Origin: an uncultured Bacteroides sp.
Lineage (GTDB): Bacteria; Bacteroidota; Bacteroidia; Bacteroidales; Bacteroidaceae
Length of the DNA: 64,000 bases
Direction: 5' to 3'
NCBI GenBank assembly: GCA_902492205.1
Contig: CABUKU010000004.1
Location: 1-64,000, forward strand
The translations under genes were made by a program, and so were the position numbers. The notes under the pieces are model-generated. The model saw only the letters and a program-made list of their open reading frames with translations. It searched no databases and was not told the origin of the DNA. Below are positions 7,823 to 17,859 of the stretch, one piece after another (the first letter of the stretch is position 1; every line of letters begins with the position of its first letter).

Positions 7823-9736
7823 ATGAATAAGATATTTTTATATATATTGTCACTATGCTTTGTGTTGATAAGTTGTGACCGCAAATATGACTCTCCGATT
7901 GATGATGGTAAAGTGAATATTGGAGTTGATGATCCTACACCTAAATTTTATATGGAACAATTTGATCCGATAAGTGATCAAGGACAATATTGGCATCCGG
8001 ATATGATGGAAAAACTTCCAGAGTTGCATTATGAATTATATGCTACTTCATTAGGAAATAGAAATGAGGTTAATGTTCCCGGTGGTGATATAAATGCTGC
8101 CGGAGGTTTTGGATTGCAATATCATTTATTGTGTCAATCTTTAAATGGAATTAATGATATAGCTGTATCTGAAGGGAAGGTTACTACCGGTATGTGGATG
8201 GATGCTGCGAATGGAGTAGATTCATATAAAGAAACACGGAAATATTTAGGTATGGCAGGTCCAAGTTGGATTGTTTGGGCCGGTAATATGTTGACCAATC
8301 CTGGTTTCCTACCATTGGATGGTGGAGTTATGGATGTTTTAGGCAAAAAATATGTGTTGACAGATGTGAGAAATAACCCGGAAAGTAGCGTGGTGGCTAC
8401 TGTTGCATCTCATGTTCATAAAGCTATTATTGTTGATGTCCGTGATGAACAGTTCTTTATTGATAACGGTTTTGAGATGGCTTATAATGCATCTGATAAA
8501 ACGACTTTGGATTCTTGGAGGGAGTTTAAGCAATATTGTAATAATAGAGCTTTAGTGGTAATGCCCGTACAAACGGGTGAATTAGCAGATTTTGCTATTG
8601 CCAATAATTTGTTTGTTATCAATCTTAATAAAATATATAATACTTCTGCTGGTGGTCAGAATTCGGAATTATTTAAGGAGGTTTTAGCTTGGTTACAACC
8701 TAACTCTCCTGTCTATGGCTGGGAGCCGGGTGTAGGAGAAGATGAATTTGTGAATCTGGTATCCAAAAGCGGGAATATGATGGTAGCAATCGCTGAATTT
8801 AATTTGCCATACTTTTCATATAACTATAAAGCCCGTCAACAGCAACTATTAGCCAAAGTTGTTGATCCACATGACATTGATTATACTAAAAATAAGAAAT
8901 TTGTTTCTTACTATTTGTCAGATGGACCCCATGCCGGCTGGATGATGAATGGATTTGTAGAAAATTATTATACGGATTCTAATGTGGATAAAGTGAATAT
9001 GAATTTTGGAGTAACAGTTTCCAATATAAGTATGATAGATCCTTTACAGTTTGAGAAGATAATGAGTCTACAGAGTAAAAAGTCTACTTTGATAGAGAGT
9101 TTTGGAGGAGGATATTATTATTCGGATGATTTTGGTATAAACGGAAATCGTAAAGAATTATTAAAAGGATTAGCAGAAAAAGTAGGAGCCCACATGCGAC
9201 AGCACCGTATTAAGATTTTGGAACAGATCGCACATGATCCCAAATCGGATGCTGCAAAAGAGACATATCAGGCTTTTGTTGATGCAAATAGTCAACTTGA
9301 AGGTATAGTGGCAATTCAATATGCTCCATCATACGCGGCCGGTGGTGGTGAAATAATATGGGTGACAAATAAAGAAGGTTATGATATTCCTGTTGTGACA
9401 GTCAGGTATTCCATTTGGAATATGGGAAATTATAATGCGGATCGTGATGGGACTCCTACTTATGTTGCTAATAAATTAAATTCTGAATTGGAAGATTCTA
9501 AGTTTTCTGCTGTAATAGTTCATGCTTGGAGTACTTTTAAAGATACTGGAACCTCAACAGATGAATTGGCTGAAAATGAATTGGGAGGAGAAGTACGTGG
9601 AGCTTCGGCTGCAGAAATGTGTGTACGTCGTTTGAATGATGATTATGAGATCGTAAATATGCAGGAATTGATTTGGCGTATCAGAATGTATTATCGACCG
9701 GAGCAAACTGAGAAATATTTAAATGAATACTATTAA
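7823..9736 (+). CDS. GxGYxYP-family lipoprotein, first paralog
   Basis: A 637-residue lipoprotein (lipobox ending at Cys18, LISC) of the GxGYxYP family, regarded as putative glycoside hydrolases on the cell surface. The family motif appears in a variant form, SFGGGYYYSDDFGIN, near residue 430. The C-terminal part (VTVRYSIWNMGNY, VIVHAWSTF, LIWRIRMYYRPEQT) is shared with the next gene, so the two are paralogs. The activity of this family is not known to me from any characterised member. Its place between susD and two alpha-mannosidases suggests a role on the same glycan. The Tyr-Pro of the motif is Tyr-Ser here, which may mean altered activity or a binding role. Confidence 0.75.
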   Translation: MNKIFLYILSLCFVLISCDRKYDSPIDDGKVNIGVDDPTPKFYMEQFDPISDQGQYWHPDMMEKLPELHYELYATSLGNRNEVNVPGGDINAAGGFGLQYHLLCQSLNGINDIAVSEGKVTTGMWMDAANGVDSYKETRKYLGMAGPSWIVWAGNMLTNPGFLPLDGGVMDVLGKKYVLTDVRNNPESSVVATVASHVHKAIIVDVRDEQFFIDNGFEMAYNASDKTTLDSWREFKQYCNNRALVVMPVQTGELADFAIANNLFVINLNKIYNTSAGGQNSELFKEVLAWLQPNSPVYGWEPGVGEDEFVNLVSKSGNMMVAIAEFNLPYFSYNYKARQQQLLAKVVDPHDIDYTKNKKFVSYYLSDGPHAGWMMNGFVENYYTDSNVDKVNMNFGVTVSNISMIDPLQFEKIMSLQSKKSTLIESFGGGYYYSDDFGINGNRKELLKGLAEKVGAHMRQHRIKILEQIAHDPKSDAAKETYQAFVDANSQLEGIVAIQYAPSYAAGGGEIIWVTNKEGYDIPVVTVRYSIWNMGNYNADRDGTPTYVANKLNSELEDSKFSAVIVHAWSTFKDTGTSTDELAENELGGEVRGASAAEMCVRRLNDDYEIVNMQELIWRIRMYYRPEQTEKYLNEYY

Positions 9737-9750
9737 TTAGCTAAATTTAT

Positions 9751-11490
9751 ATGAAAAGACAACAATTATTACTCCTTTTGATTTTACTGATGTCATCTTG
9801 TTTCATTCAGGCATGGAATTATGACGGGCGTTATGGATGGCCTGTTCAAAAGGCTCCCAAAGAAATTATAGTGTGTGATAAAGGGAGTACCCTTGCCGAG
9901 GCGATGTTAATAGAATCTTTATCAGGTTTGGCTGCTCAGACTGTAAATGAAGGTAAGTTTGATAAAATGATTTGGATTGATGTTAATTCAAATATTTCAT
10001 ATGAAAAAATATATACTAAAACCCTTGATGCCCTAAATATAAAACAAACAAAAAAGATGAAATTATGGGAGTTAGTAGATTTGTTGAAACATAAAAAAGT
10101 AATTAAAGGGTATGTTCTTTATAAATTGGATGAACCAAGACAAAATGCATACGCATCTTATCCCAATGCTGACTATTCATCGAATGTTGCTACTGTTTAC
10201 GCTGGATTAATGAAAGGAATATTAATTGATGAATCCTTAGAAACAGAAGCTCGTAAATATGGTTTAAAGTGTTTAAAAGATGCGAGGAATGAATCTTTGG
10301 AAGAATGTTTTGAACATAATAAAAGAAAATTGAATAACTATTCGGCTTTAAGTGTTCCTCCAACTGTTTCTAATTTAAGGGATTATGCTATTGCTCATAA
10401 ATTAATGTTATATGCAGATAAAAAAGAGCTTATTGATAAAGTGTTAGCATGGGTGAAACCTATATCACCGATTCTCGGATGGGGATGTGGAGATGAATAT
10501 GATTTCACAAGTTTGATAGCGCAATGGGGACATGTGAATACTGCAACTAATTGGTGTTGGAATTTACCATTAATTTCATCAGTAACAGAAAAGGTGGAGT
10601 TGAAAAAAGCTAAAGAAATATCTCTTGAGGAAATTAATTTTAATGATACAGTTTCATTCCATTCTTTTGTGATGAGTGATGGTGATAATATGCAATGGAC
10701 AATAGGAGATTTCTTAGAGAATCCTGCATATTTAGGTAATCAGGATCGTGATAATATTGGATTAAGTTGGACTCTATGTCCTATCGAATTGTCTGTAGTA
10801 TCACCATTTACGTGGAACTCATTGGCTGAAGTACAAAAGAATAACTTTAGTTATTTAGAATATGGTGGTGGGTATCAATATCCGGATTTGTTTGCGGTGA
10901 ATAGGTCTAATAGAATAGAGCTTTTAAGGGAGTTTGCTCGTAGAGTAAATTATCATCTAAGGAAAATGGATATTAAGATATTCGGCTTTATTTGTCGAGA
11001 TGTTGCGAGTAAAGCAGCGCAAGAAGCATTTCAAATATATGCAGAAGAAATGGAAGATATTACTGGGATGCTTGCTGTTCAGTATTTTCCTTATGAATTG
11101 GATGGGGAAATATATTGGAAGACCAATAAGAAAGGAATAGATGTTCCAGTTGTAACTTCTCGTTATAGTATTTGGGATGAAGTGAATCCACTCAGACCTC
11201 GAGCAGGAACACCGGAGTTTGTTTCATCTATAATAAATCGTGAAGTAACTGCTTCACATAATAAAGGAGAAAACATGCTAACTTGGACTATAGTACATGC
11301 TTGGTCGGATTTTAATAAATCAAGTAAGTTGGTTCAATCTCCTTCTATTGGTTTGAATCCGGTAAAAACGTCTCAAAATTTATTAATTGATAAAATTAAG
11401 GTTGTTTCTGTAAACGAGCTTTTGTGGCGTATTAGAATGAAATATCGTCCGGAACAAACAAAAGCTATTATTCTACATCAACGTAATTAA
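9751..11490 (+). CDS. GxGYxYP-family protein, second paralog
   Basis: A 579-residue exported protein with an N-terminal hydrophobic segment. Either a lipobox at Cys17 (LMSSC) or cleavage after IQA is possible. It has the canonical family motif EYGGGYQYPDLFAVN near residue 370, an upstream MSDGDNMQW stretch rich in acidic residues, and the C-terminal VVTSRYSIWDE, IVHAWSDF and LLWRIRMKYRPEQT blocks shared with the preceding gene. It begins 14 bp after that gene, so the pair probably arose by tandem duplication and then diverged. Putative glycoside hydrolase, reaction unknown. Confidence 0.78.
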   Translation: MKRQQLLLLLILLMSSCFIQAWNYDGRYGWPVQKAPKEIIVCDKGSTLAEAMLIESLSGLAAQTVNEGKFDKMIWIDVNSNISYEKIYTKTLDALNIKQTKKMKLWELVDLLKHKKVIKGYVLYKLDEPRQNAYASYPNADYSSNVATVYAGLMKGILIDESLETEARKYGLKCLKDARNESLEECFEHNKRKLNNYSALSVPPTVSNLRDYAIAHKLMLYADKKELIDKVLAWVKPISPILGWGCGDEYDFTSLIAQWGHVNTATNWCWNLPLISSVTEKVELKKAKEISLEEINFNDTVSFHSFVMSDGDNMQWTIGDFLENPAYLGNQDRDNIGLSWTLCPIELSVVSPFTWNSLAEVQKNNFSYLEYGGGYQYPDLFAVNRSNRIELLREFARRVNYHLRKMDIKIFGFICRDVASKAAQEAFQIYAEEMEDITGMLAVQYFPYELDGEIYWKTNKKGIDVPVVTSRYSIWDEVNPLRPRAGTPEFVSSIINREVTASHNKGENMLTWTIVHAWSDFNKSSKLVQSPSIGLNPVKTSQNLLIDKIKVVSVNELLWRIRMKYRPEQTKAIILHQRN

Positions 11491-11512
11491 TATAAATTTA
11501 AATTTTAGAACT

Positions 11513-14368
11513 ATGAAAAAGAAGATCTTAATAGTTTTATTATTGATAATAACCATTGGTATTCATGCCCAGCAAAAATCTGTAACTATAGGAACTGTTG
11601 AACCTGTTAGGTATGTCTCAAAAGATGGTCGTTTGAAAATACTTTCATATATAAAATTAGGTACGAATGATTTAGGTGGACGAATAAAGATTCATTTGGA
11701 TGGAGAAGAATTGACATTAGAAAAAACTGTGGTTACAGATAGTTTACTTGTTTGGTTACCTATGATTGGAGATAAAAATACGATTGATATTTATTCTGGA
11801 AAGAAAAGATTGTCGAGTCAGATGTTTATTCCGGTTATCTCTAAAGACTGGGGATATTTCAAGGATGGAACGATTCATATTATTCAATCTTCTCATCAGG
11901 ATATTGCTTGGATGGATACTCCTGATTATTGTCGTGAAGATCGTATAAATGGTATTATTATTCCTGCATTGGATATAATGAAAGAAGATCCTGATTTTAC
12001 ATTTGAAATGGAACAAACTTTAAATTTGATGGAGTTTCTTGATTCGCATCCGGAACGTAAAGATGAGGTTATTCGTAGATATAAAGAGAAACGTTTCTTT
12101 TGGGGAGCAACTTATAATCAGCCCTATGAAGGTTTAGCTTCGGGTGAACAACTTATAAGACAGGCTTATTATGGACGTAAATGGATAAGGGAAAATTTAC
12201 CGGGTTGTGATGATAAAACTGCTAATAATATGGATGTTCCGGGAAGAACTTTGCAAATGCCTCAGATATTGGCGAAGAGTGGAATTTCAAATTTATTTGT
12301 AAGTAGAATGAGGGAAGGATTGTATGATTGGATGGGTCCTGATGGATCTAAAGTCTTGACATTTACTCCTGGAAATTACGGTTGGGCTACTTTGCAATGG
12401 AAATTTTTTGAGAAAGACGCTGTAACTGCTTTTAATAAATTACATCATCGTTCTTTGTTGTGGAGTGACTATTTTAGTAAACGTAATATTCCGCCACATT
12501 ATGCAATTTTGATGAGTTGTGATGCAACCAAACCTACAAATTATAGAAAGATTATAAATGAATGGAATACTATTGTTGAATTGGCAGAGGTACCGTTACC
12601 CAAATTGAAAAATTCCACAGCAGAGGAATACTTTAATGCAGTGAATGTTCCTCATGCTAATTTTGAAAAAGTTTCAGGTGAACGGCCTGATCTATGGTTA
12701 TATATTCACGGACCAGCTCATTATGAAGCTACTCTGTATAAACGTGAAGCTGCTGTTTTACTTCCTGCTGCTGAATCTTTTACTACAATATCAAAATTAA
12801 TAGATAATAAATTAGAGACTTATCCACGTAAATCATTTGATAGAGCTTGGATGGCGTCTATTTATCCAGATCATGGTCTGGGAGGTAAAAATGGAGCTAT
12901 TACGGATAGTATATTCCAAGATAGTTTGAAACTAAGTCGTGATTTAGGGAAGAATTTACTTAATAATGCATTGACAGCAATAGCTGATAAAGTTTCGGGA
13001 AATATAGGTGATGTTGTAGTATTTAATGATTTAACTTGGAATCGTTCAGATATGGTTAAAGTCGAAATTAATTCGCCTAATTTTATAGTAAAGGATATGT
13101 TGGGTAAAACTATACCTTCTCAAGTTATAAAAGATCATGGAAAATTATTTCTTGCTTTTATTGCTGAAAATGTTCCTTCTTTAGGGTATTGTACTTATAC
13201 TTTATCAAAAGGAAATAATAATTCCAAAGGTTTATTTTCGGTCTTTAAACAAACAAATGCCTATGAAAATCAATATTATAGAGTTCTATTAGGAGATGGG
13301 GGAATTGTTAGTCTTTATGATAAAGACATCAATAGGGAACTTTTACATACTTCAAAATTTAGAGGAGGAGATATATTAGAAGCCGGTTATGCTGGAAATG
13401 GTGCAGGAGAATTTACAAAAGTAACAGATTTGACTCCAGGAGATATTACATCACTAAGTAGTATACCTACATCTTGGAATGTATTGGAGGATGGAGCATT
13501 GTTTACTGTATATGAAAATACACAACATACTAAAAATACAACGATAATTCAAAAAATTACGTTTTACCATTCATTGAAGAAAATAGACTTTAATATTACT
13601 CTCCAGAATTTCAATGGTGAACATAATAGACAATATCGAATAGTTTTTCCATTAAATATGCGCGAAAATCTTATTAGCTATGAGGTTCCAATGGGTATTT
13701 TGAATATTGGCAAAGATGAAATGAAAACTATTCCCGGAGGTTGGGCTTGGGGAGGAAGTTATACAAATCATCCTGCTGATACCCATCCAAGAGAAATTCA
13801 AAACTTTATGTCGGCAAGTGGAAATGGTTTTGGTTTTACTATGTCATCTTGTGTTGCAGTTGGGGATTGGATAGATCCTTCTCGTGAACAAGCTGATTAT
13901 CCAATTTTACAGGGAGTGTTACTTTCTTCTCATAAAAGTTGTCATGGGGAAGGTAATTGGTATCATCAAACGGGTACTCATCATTTTGAATTTTCTATTT
14001 CTTCTCATGAAGAAGGGTGGAAAAATGGTTATCATTTTGGTGTAGCAGCTAATCATCCGCTCATCATAATAAAAAAAGAAATGAAAGGCAACCAATTAGA
14101 TAAACAACATAGTTTTATATCTGTATCTGATCCTTTGGTTGCTCTTTCTTTAATTAAAAAGGCTGATAATGATAATGGAATTATTATTCGTATAACTGAA
14201 ATGGAAGGAAAGAATAAAACAGTTAATATACAACTTCCCTTTTCTGCAAAGAAAGTGATTCGTACTAACTTGATTGAAGATGAACAAGAACTTTTGAATA
14301 CATCAGGGAGGATTATAACTCTTGATTTAGGACATCATGCTATTGAAACATATAAAATAATATTATAG
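11513..14368 (+). CDS. GH38 alpha-mannosidase
   Basis: A 951-residue exported retaining alpha-mannosidase. The signal peptide is cleaved near IGIHAQ (residue 20). The GH38 zinc site begins with SSHQDIAWMDTP (His128, Asp130), and the nucleophile region reads NNMDVPGRTLQMP (Asp241). The central helical domain and C-terminal beta-sandwich region have the usual length. The enzyme is expected to remove alpha-linked mannose from N-glycan-like or yeast/algal mannans in the periplasm. The gene lies 2 bp before the GH92 gene, so the two mannosidases are probably translationally linked. GH38 members differ in linkage preference and tolerance of substituted mannose; whether this one accepts O-methylated mannose is unknown. 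Confidence 0.92.
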   Translation: MKKKILIVLLLIITIGIHAQQKSVTIGTVEPVRYVSKDGRLKILSYIKLGTNDLGGRIKIHLDGEELTLEKTVVTDSLLVWLPMIGDKNTIDIYSGKKRLSSQMFIPVISKDWGYFKDGTIHIIQSSHQDIAWMDTPDYCREDRINGIIIPALDIMKEDPDFTFEMEQTLNLMEFLDSHPERKDEVIRRYKEKRFFWGATYNQPYEGLASGEQLIRQAYYGRKWIRENLPGCDDKTANNMDVPGRTLQMPQILAKSGISNLFVSRMREGLYDWMGPDGSKVLTFTPGNYGWATLQWKFFEKDAVTAFNKLHHRSLLWSDYFSKRNIPPHYAILMSCDATKPTNYRKIINEWNTIVELAEVPLPKLKNSTAEEYFNAVNVPHANFEKVSGERPDLWLYIHGPAHYEATLYKREAAVLLPAAESFTTISKLIDNKLETYPRKSFDRAWMASIYPDHGLGGKNGAITDSIFQDSLKLSRDLGKNLLNNALTAIADKVSGNIGDVVVFNDLTWNRSDMVKVEINSPNFIVKDMLGKTIPSQVIKDHGKLFLAFIAENVPSLGYCTYTLSKGNNNSKGLFSVFKQTNAYENQYYRVLLGDGGIVSLYDKDINRELLHTSKFRGGDILEAGYAGNGAGEFTKVTDLTPGDITSLSSIPTSWNVLEDGALFTVYENTQHTKNTTIIQKITFYHSLKKIDFNITLQNFNGEHNRQYRIVFPLNMRENLISYEVPMGILNIGKDEMKTIPGGWAWGGSYTNHPADTHPREIQNFMSASGNGFGFTMSSCVAVGDWIDPSREQADYPILQGVLLSSHKSCHGEGNWYHQTGTHHFEFSISSHEEGWKNGYHFGVAANHPLIIIKKEMKGNQLDKQHSFISVSDPLVALSLIKKADNDNGIIIRITEMEGKNKTVNIQLPFSAKKVIRTNLIEDEQELLNTSGRIITLDLGHHAIETYKIIL

Positions 14369-14370
14369 AT

Positions 14371-16680
14371 ATGAAATTCCACTTTGTTGCTTTATGGGTA
14401 TTATTATTGAAGTTGAGTAGTTGTTCATACATGGATACAGATTATACTCAGTGGGTTAATCCATTTATTGGAACATTGCATGAAGGTCACTGTTTTCCCG
14501 GAGCAACAGTTCCAATGGGGATGGTACAGGTAAGTCCGGAATCTTGTACTACTCATTATGAAGGATATGAGATGGATCATGTGGCAGGATATCAATATAC
14601 TGATTCTCTGATTAGTGGGTTTACTCAAACTCATTTGAATGGAGTGGGATGTCCTTCTATGTCCGATATTTTGTTGATGCCTTATTGCGATAGAGATATA
14701 AAAGGTATAAAAAGGATAGATTTTTGTTCTGAATATGATAAGAGATCAGAGGTAGCTAAACCAGGATATTACCGTGTTTTTTTATCTCAAAACAAGGTTG
14801 ATGTAGAATTGACTGCAACGGAACATGCTGCTTATCACTATTATCATTTTGAAAATCCGCATTCAGCTCGGCTTTTAATAGACTTACAATATGGTGTAAG
14901 CTGGGATATTACAAAAATTCATGATAATATAATTGAAGCGACTCAACAATTTGAAGATGATAAAACATTATCTGGGTATCGTAAAGCAAAAGAATGGACT
15001 TCCCGTAAATTGTATTATGTGATAAAATTTAATAGAGATGTTATTGATAAAATGCAATTAGGTCCGATTGATAATAAAGATGAAAAGGCACCACGTTATG
15101 TGCTATCTTTTAATATGGGTAATTTCACCTCTTTGGAAGTTGCTATAGGCATTTCTACAACAAGTATTGATGCTGCAAAAAGAAATCTTAATGCTGAAAT
15201 TAAGGATTGGGGTACATTTAATTTAATCCGTGATGCAGCGAAAGAAAAGTGGAATAAGATTCTTTCAAAGATAATATTAAGTGGTGATGAAGATAAACGT
15301 ATCTCTTTTTATACTTCCATGTATCATTTGTATATACAACCTAATAATATAGCGGATGTGGATGGTAGATATAGGGGAGAGAATGATAGCATATATAAAT
15401 CTGCTTCGGATAAATTTTATTCTACATTTTCATTATGGGATACTTTTCGTGCGGCTCATCCAATGTATACTATTTTATCTCCGGATTTAGTTGGAAATTT
15501 TGTGGAATCTTTGATGGATAGTTATATACATAAACCGATAGATGAGAATAATCAGGCAGAAGGAAATAAATATTTGCCTAGATGGCAATTATGGGGAAAA
15601 GAAACTCATACCATGGTAGGTAATCATGCTGTTCCGGTATTGGTTGATGCATTATTGAAGAGGTTAACTTCATCAACTTATAACAATTTGGATATTTATC
15701 AAGCGGTCAAAACGACTGTAACCAAACCACATTATAGAAACCATGTAGATCTAATTAATAAATATGGATATATTCCTTTTGATGATCAGATTCAGTCTTT
15801 TGATGATGGACGAGAAACTGTTTCGAGATTATTGGAAGGGGTGTATGATGATTATTGTGTTTCTATTTTGGCTGATAAGTTGGATTATAAAGAAGATGCC
15901 TCTTTTTTATTGAATCGTTCAGAATTCTATAAAAATGTTTTTAATAAAGAACATGGCTTTATGCTTGGGCGTAATGCAAAAGGTGAGTTTAAAAAAGAAA
16001 TAAATCCTTCCGAAGTTGTTGGTGAATGGTTACCTGCTTCTGATTATACGGAAGGAAACTCTTGGCATTATTTATTTCATGTTCTTCACAATGTTCCTGG
16101 ATTAATAGAATTGGTGGGAGGAGAAAAACTTTTTGTTTCTAAATTGGATTCAATGTTTTATTCGGCAAGTAGTCCGGAAGTAAAAAGTTTAGTTTGGAAT
16201 ATTTATGGAACATTGGGGCAATATTGGCATGGAAATGAACCCTGCCATCATGTACCATATTTGTATAAGTATACAAAACAAGATTATAAAACCGATGCTA
16301 TAATACGCTATTTAGTAGATGAATTCTATAAGAATGCTCCGGATGGTTTGAAGGGTAACGACGATTGTGGCCAAATGTCGGCATGGTATATGTTTACTTC
16401 AATGGGATTTTATCCGGTTAATCCTGTGGGAGGAGAATTTATATTAGGAGCACCTCAGTTCCCATTTTTAGAGATAAAATTGAATAATGGAAATACTTTT
16501 AAAATCATTGCTGAGAATTTATCAGAGAAAAATATGTTTGTAAAGAACGTCAAATTAAATGGAAAGCAACTAGACCGTTTCTTTTTAACCTATGATGAAA
16601 TAATGGCTGGAGGTGAGTTGTATTTTACTATGGAAAGTCGTAAAGATGTTGATGAATTGTTTCATTTTTATGTAAAATAA
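14371..16680 (+). CDS. GH92 alpha-mannosidase
   Basis: A 769-residue exported, calcium-dependent, inverting exo-alpha-mannosidase. The N-terminus has a short hydrophobic segment ending LLLKLSSC, a probable lipobox. Family hallmarks are VNPFIGTLHEGHCFPGA near residue 30, TEGNSWHY (Glu561, position of the catalytic acid), EPCHHVPYLY and NDDCGQMSAWYMF (663-675, carrying the base-side aspartates), followed by GFYPVNP. GH92 and GH38 enzymes commonly work together on N-glycan or fungal mannan in Bacteroides. The gene follows GH38 with a 2-bp gap and precedes the MFS importer by 13 bp. Confidence 0.93.
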   Translation: MKFHFVALWVLLLKLSSCSYMDTDYTQWVNPFIGTLHEGHCFPGATVPMGMVQVSPESCTTHYEGYEMDHVAGYQYTDSLISGFTQTHLNGVGCPSMSDILLMPYCDRDIKGIKRIDFCSEYDKRSEVAKPGYYRVFLSQNKVDVELTATEHAAYHYYHFENPHSARLLIDLQYGVSWDITKIHDNIIEATQQFEDDKTLSGYRKAKEWTSRKLYYVIKFNRDVIDKMQLGPIDNKDEKAPRYVLSFNMGNFTSLEVAIGISTTSIDAAKRNLNAEIKDWGTFNLIRDAAKEKWNKILSKIILSGDEDKRISFYTSMYHLYIQPNNIADVDGRYRGENDSIYKSASDKFYSTFSLWDTFRAAHPMYTILSPDLVGNFVESLMDSYIHKPIDENNQAEGNKYLPRWQLWGKETHTMVGNHAVPVLVDALLKRLTSSTYNNLDIYQAVKTTVTKPHYRNHVDLINKYGYIPFDDQIQSFDDGRETVSRLLEGVYDDYCVSILADKLDYKEDASFLLNRSEFYKNVFNKEHGFMLGRNAKGEFKKEINPSEVVGEWLPASDYTEGNSWHYLFHVLHNVPGLIELVGGEKLFVSKLDSMFYSASSPEVKSLVWNIYGTLGQYWHGNEPCHHVPYLYKYTKQDYKTDAIIRYLVDEFYKNAPDGLKGNDDCGQMSAWYMFTSMGFYPVNPVGGEFILGAPQFPFLEIKLNNGNTFKIIAENLSEKNMFVKNVKLNGKQLDRFFLTYDEIMAGGELYFTMESRKDVDELFHFYVK

Positions 16681-16693
16681 TTAAATCTGAGTT

Positions 16694-17842
16694 ATGAAAA
16701 ATAGAATGATTAATAATTCTTTAATGAAATTACTTCCAGTCTTATTCAGCTTCTTTGTAATGGGGTTTGTGGATGTGGTAAGTATCTCTACAAGTTATGT
16801 CAAGAATGATTTTGGTCTAAATGATAAATTGGCCAATCTTTTACCAATGATGGTTTTCTTGTGGTTTGCTATCTGCTCTTTGCCAACGGGTGCTTTAATG
16901 GATAAAATAGGTAGGAAGAAAACAGTTCAATTGAGTGCAATAATAACTTTTATTGCAATGTTAATTCCACTGTTTAGTTATACATTTATTATGGTATTAG
17001 TAGCTTTTGCCTTACTTGGTATCGGTAATACAATTTTGCAAGTTTCACTAAATCCTTTATTAATAAATGTTGTGAGAAGAGATAGGGTAACCAGCATGCT
17101 GACACTTGGTCAGTTTATTAAAGCCATATCATCGACTTTGGGACCTGTAATTGCGGGATTTGCAGCTGGAATATTGGGAAATTGGAAATTAATTTTTCCA
17201 GTTTATGCAATAATCACTGCAATATCATGGATATGGTTAGCTAAAGTATCAATTAATGAAGAAGTTTGTTCAAACGAGAAAAAAGACATTTTGGGACTTT
17301 TAAAGGAGCCATATCTTTTAATGCTTTTTACTATGATTCTATTAATTGTAGGATTTGAAATTGGTTTAATGACTGCTGTTCCAAAATATTTAGTGGAACG
17401 CTGCGGCATGCCTATAGAAAAAGCAGGACTGGGATGTAGCTTATATTTTATAGCTCGTACTATTGGGACATTTATAGGATCGATTTTGTTGGTGAAAATT
17501 TCGTCACGCAAGTTCTTAATGTGGAATATGGTAGTTGCAATAGTTTTTTTTCTTTGCCTGATGCTTTTTAGCAATCAATGGATTATACTTGGATCAATCT
17601 TTTTTGTTGGTCTATTCTGTGCTAATATATTTGCTGTTGCTTTTTCTGCAGCAATTCAATCAAATCCAGAAAAAGCTAACGACATTTCTGCTTTTATGAT
17701 TATGGGAGTAGCAGGAGGGGCTTTGATCCCTCCGGTAATGGGAGTTATTGCCGATGCAAGTAATCAATTTATGAGTCTTATTGTCTTAATATTAATTTTA
17801 ATATACATTCTTGTTACTTCTTTTAAACTGAAAAACAAATAA
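16694..17842 (+). CDS. MFS transporter, probable sugar importer
   Basis: A 382-residue integral membrane protein with about 12 predicted helices. A major-facilitator signature follows the second/third helix (GALMDKIGRKKTVQ) and a central cytoplasmic loop (NEEVCSNEKKDILG) separates two six-helix halves. Similar proteins in this family (FucP-like and related) take up monosaccharides. Its position, after the mannosidases and directly before the corrinoid methyltransferases, makes it the likely route for the freed, perhaps O-methylated, sugar into the cytoplasm. The substrate is inferred from context only. Confidence 0.85.
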   Translation: MKNRMINNSLMKLLPVLFSFFVMGFVDVVSISTSYVKNDFGLNDKLANLLPMMVFLWFAICSLPTGALMDKIGRKKTVQLSAIITFIAMLIPLFSYTFIMVLVAFALLGIGNTILQVSLNPLLINVVRRDRVTSMLTLGQFIKAISSTLGPVIAGFAAGILGNWKLIFPVYAIITAISWIWLAKVSINEEVCSNEKKDILGLLKEPYLLMLFTMILLIVGFEIGLMTAVPKYLVERCGMPIEKAGLGCSLYFIARTIGTFIGSILLVKISSRKFLMWNMVVAIVFFLCLMLFSNQWIILGSIFFVGLFCANIFAVAFSAAIQSNPEKANDISAFMIMGVAGGALIPPVMGVIADASNQFMSLIVLILILIYILVTSFKLKNK

Positions 17843-17859
17843 CTTATTAATAGAAAAAT

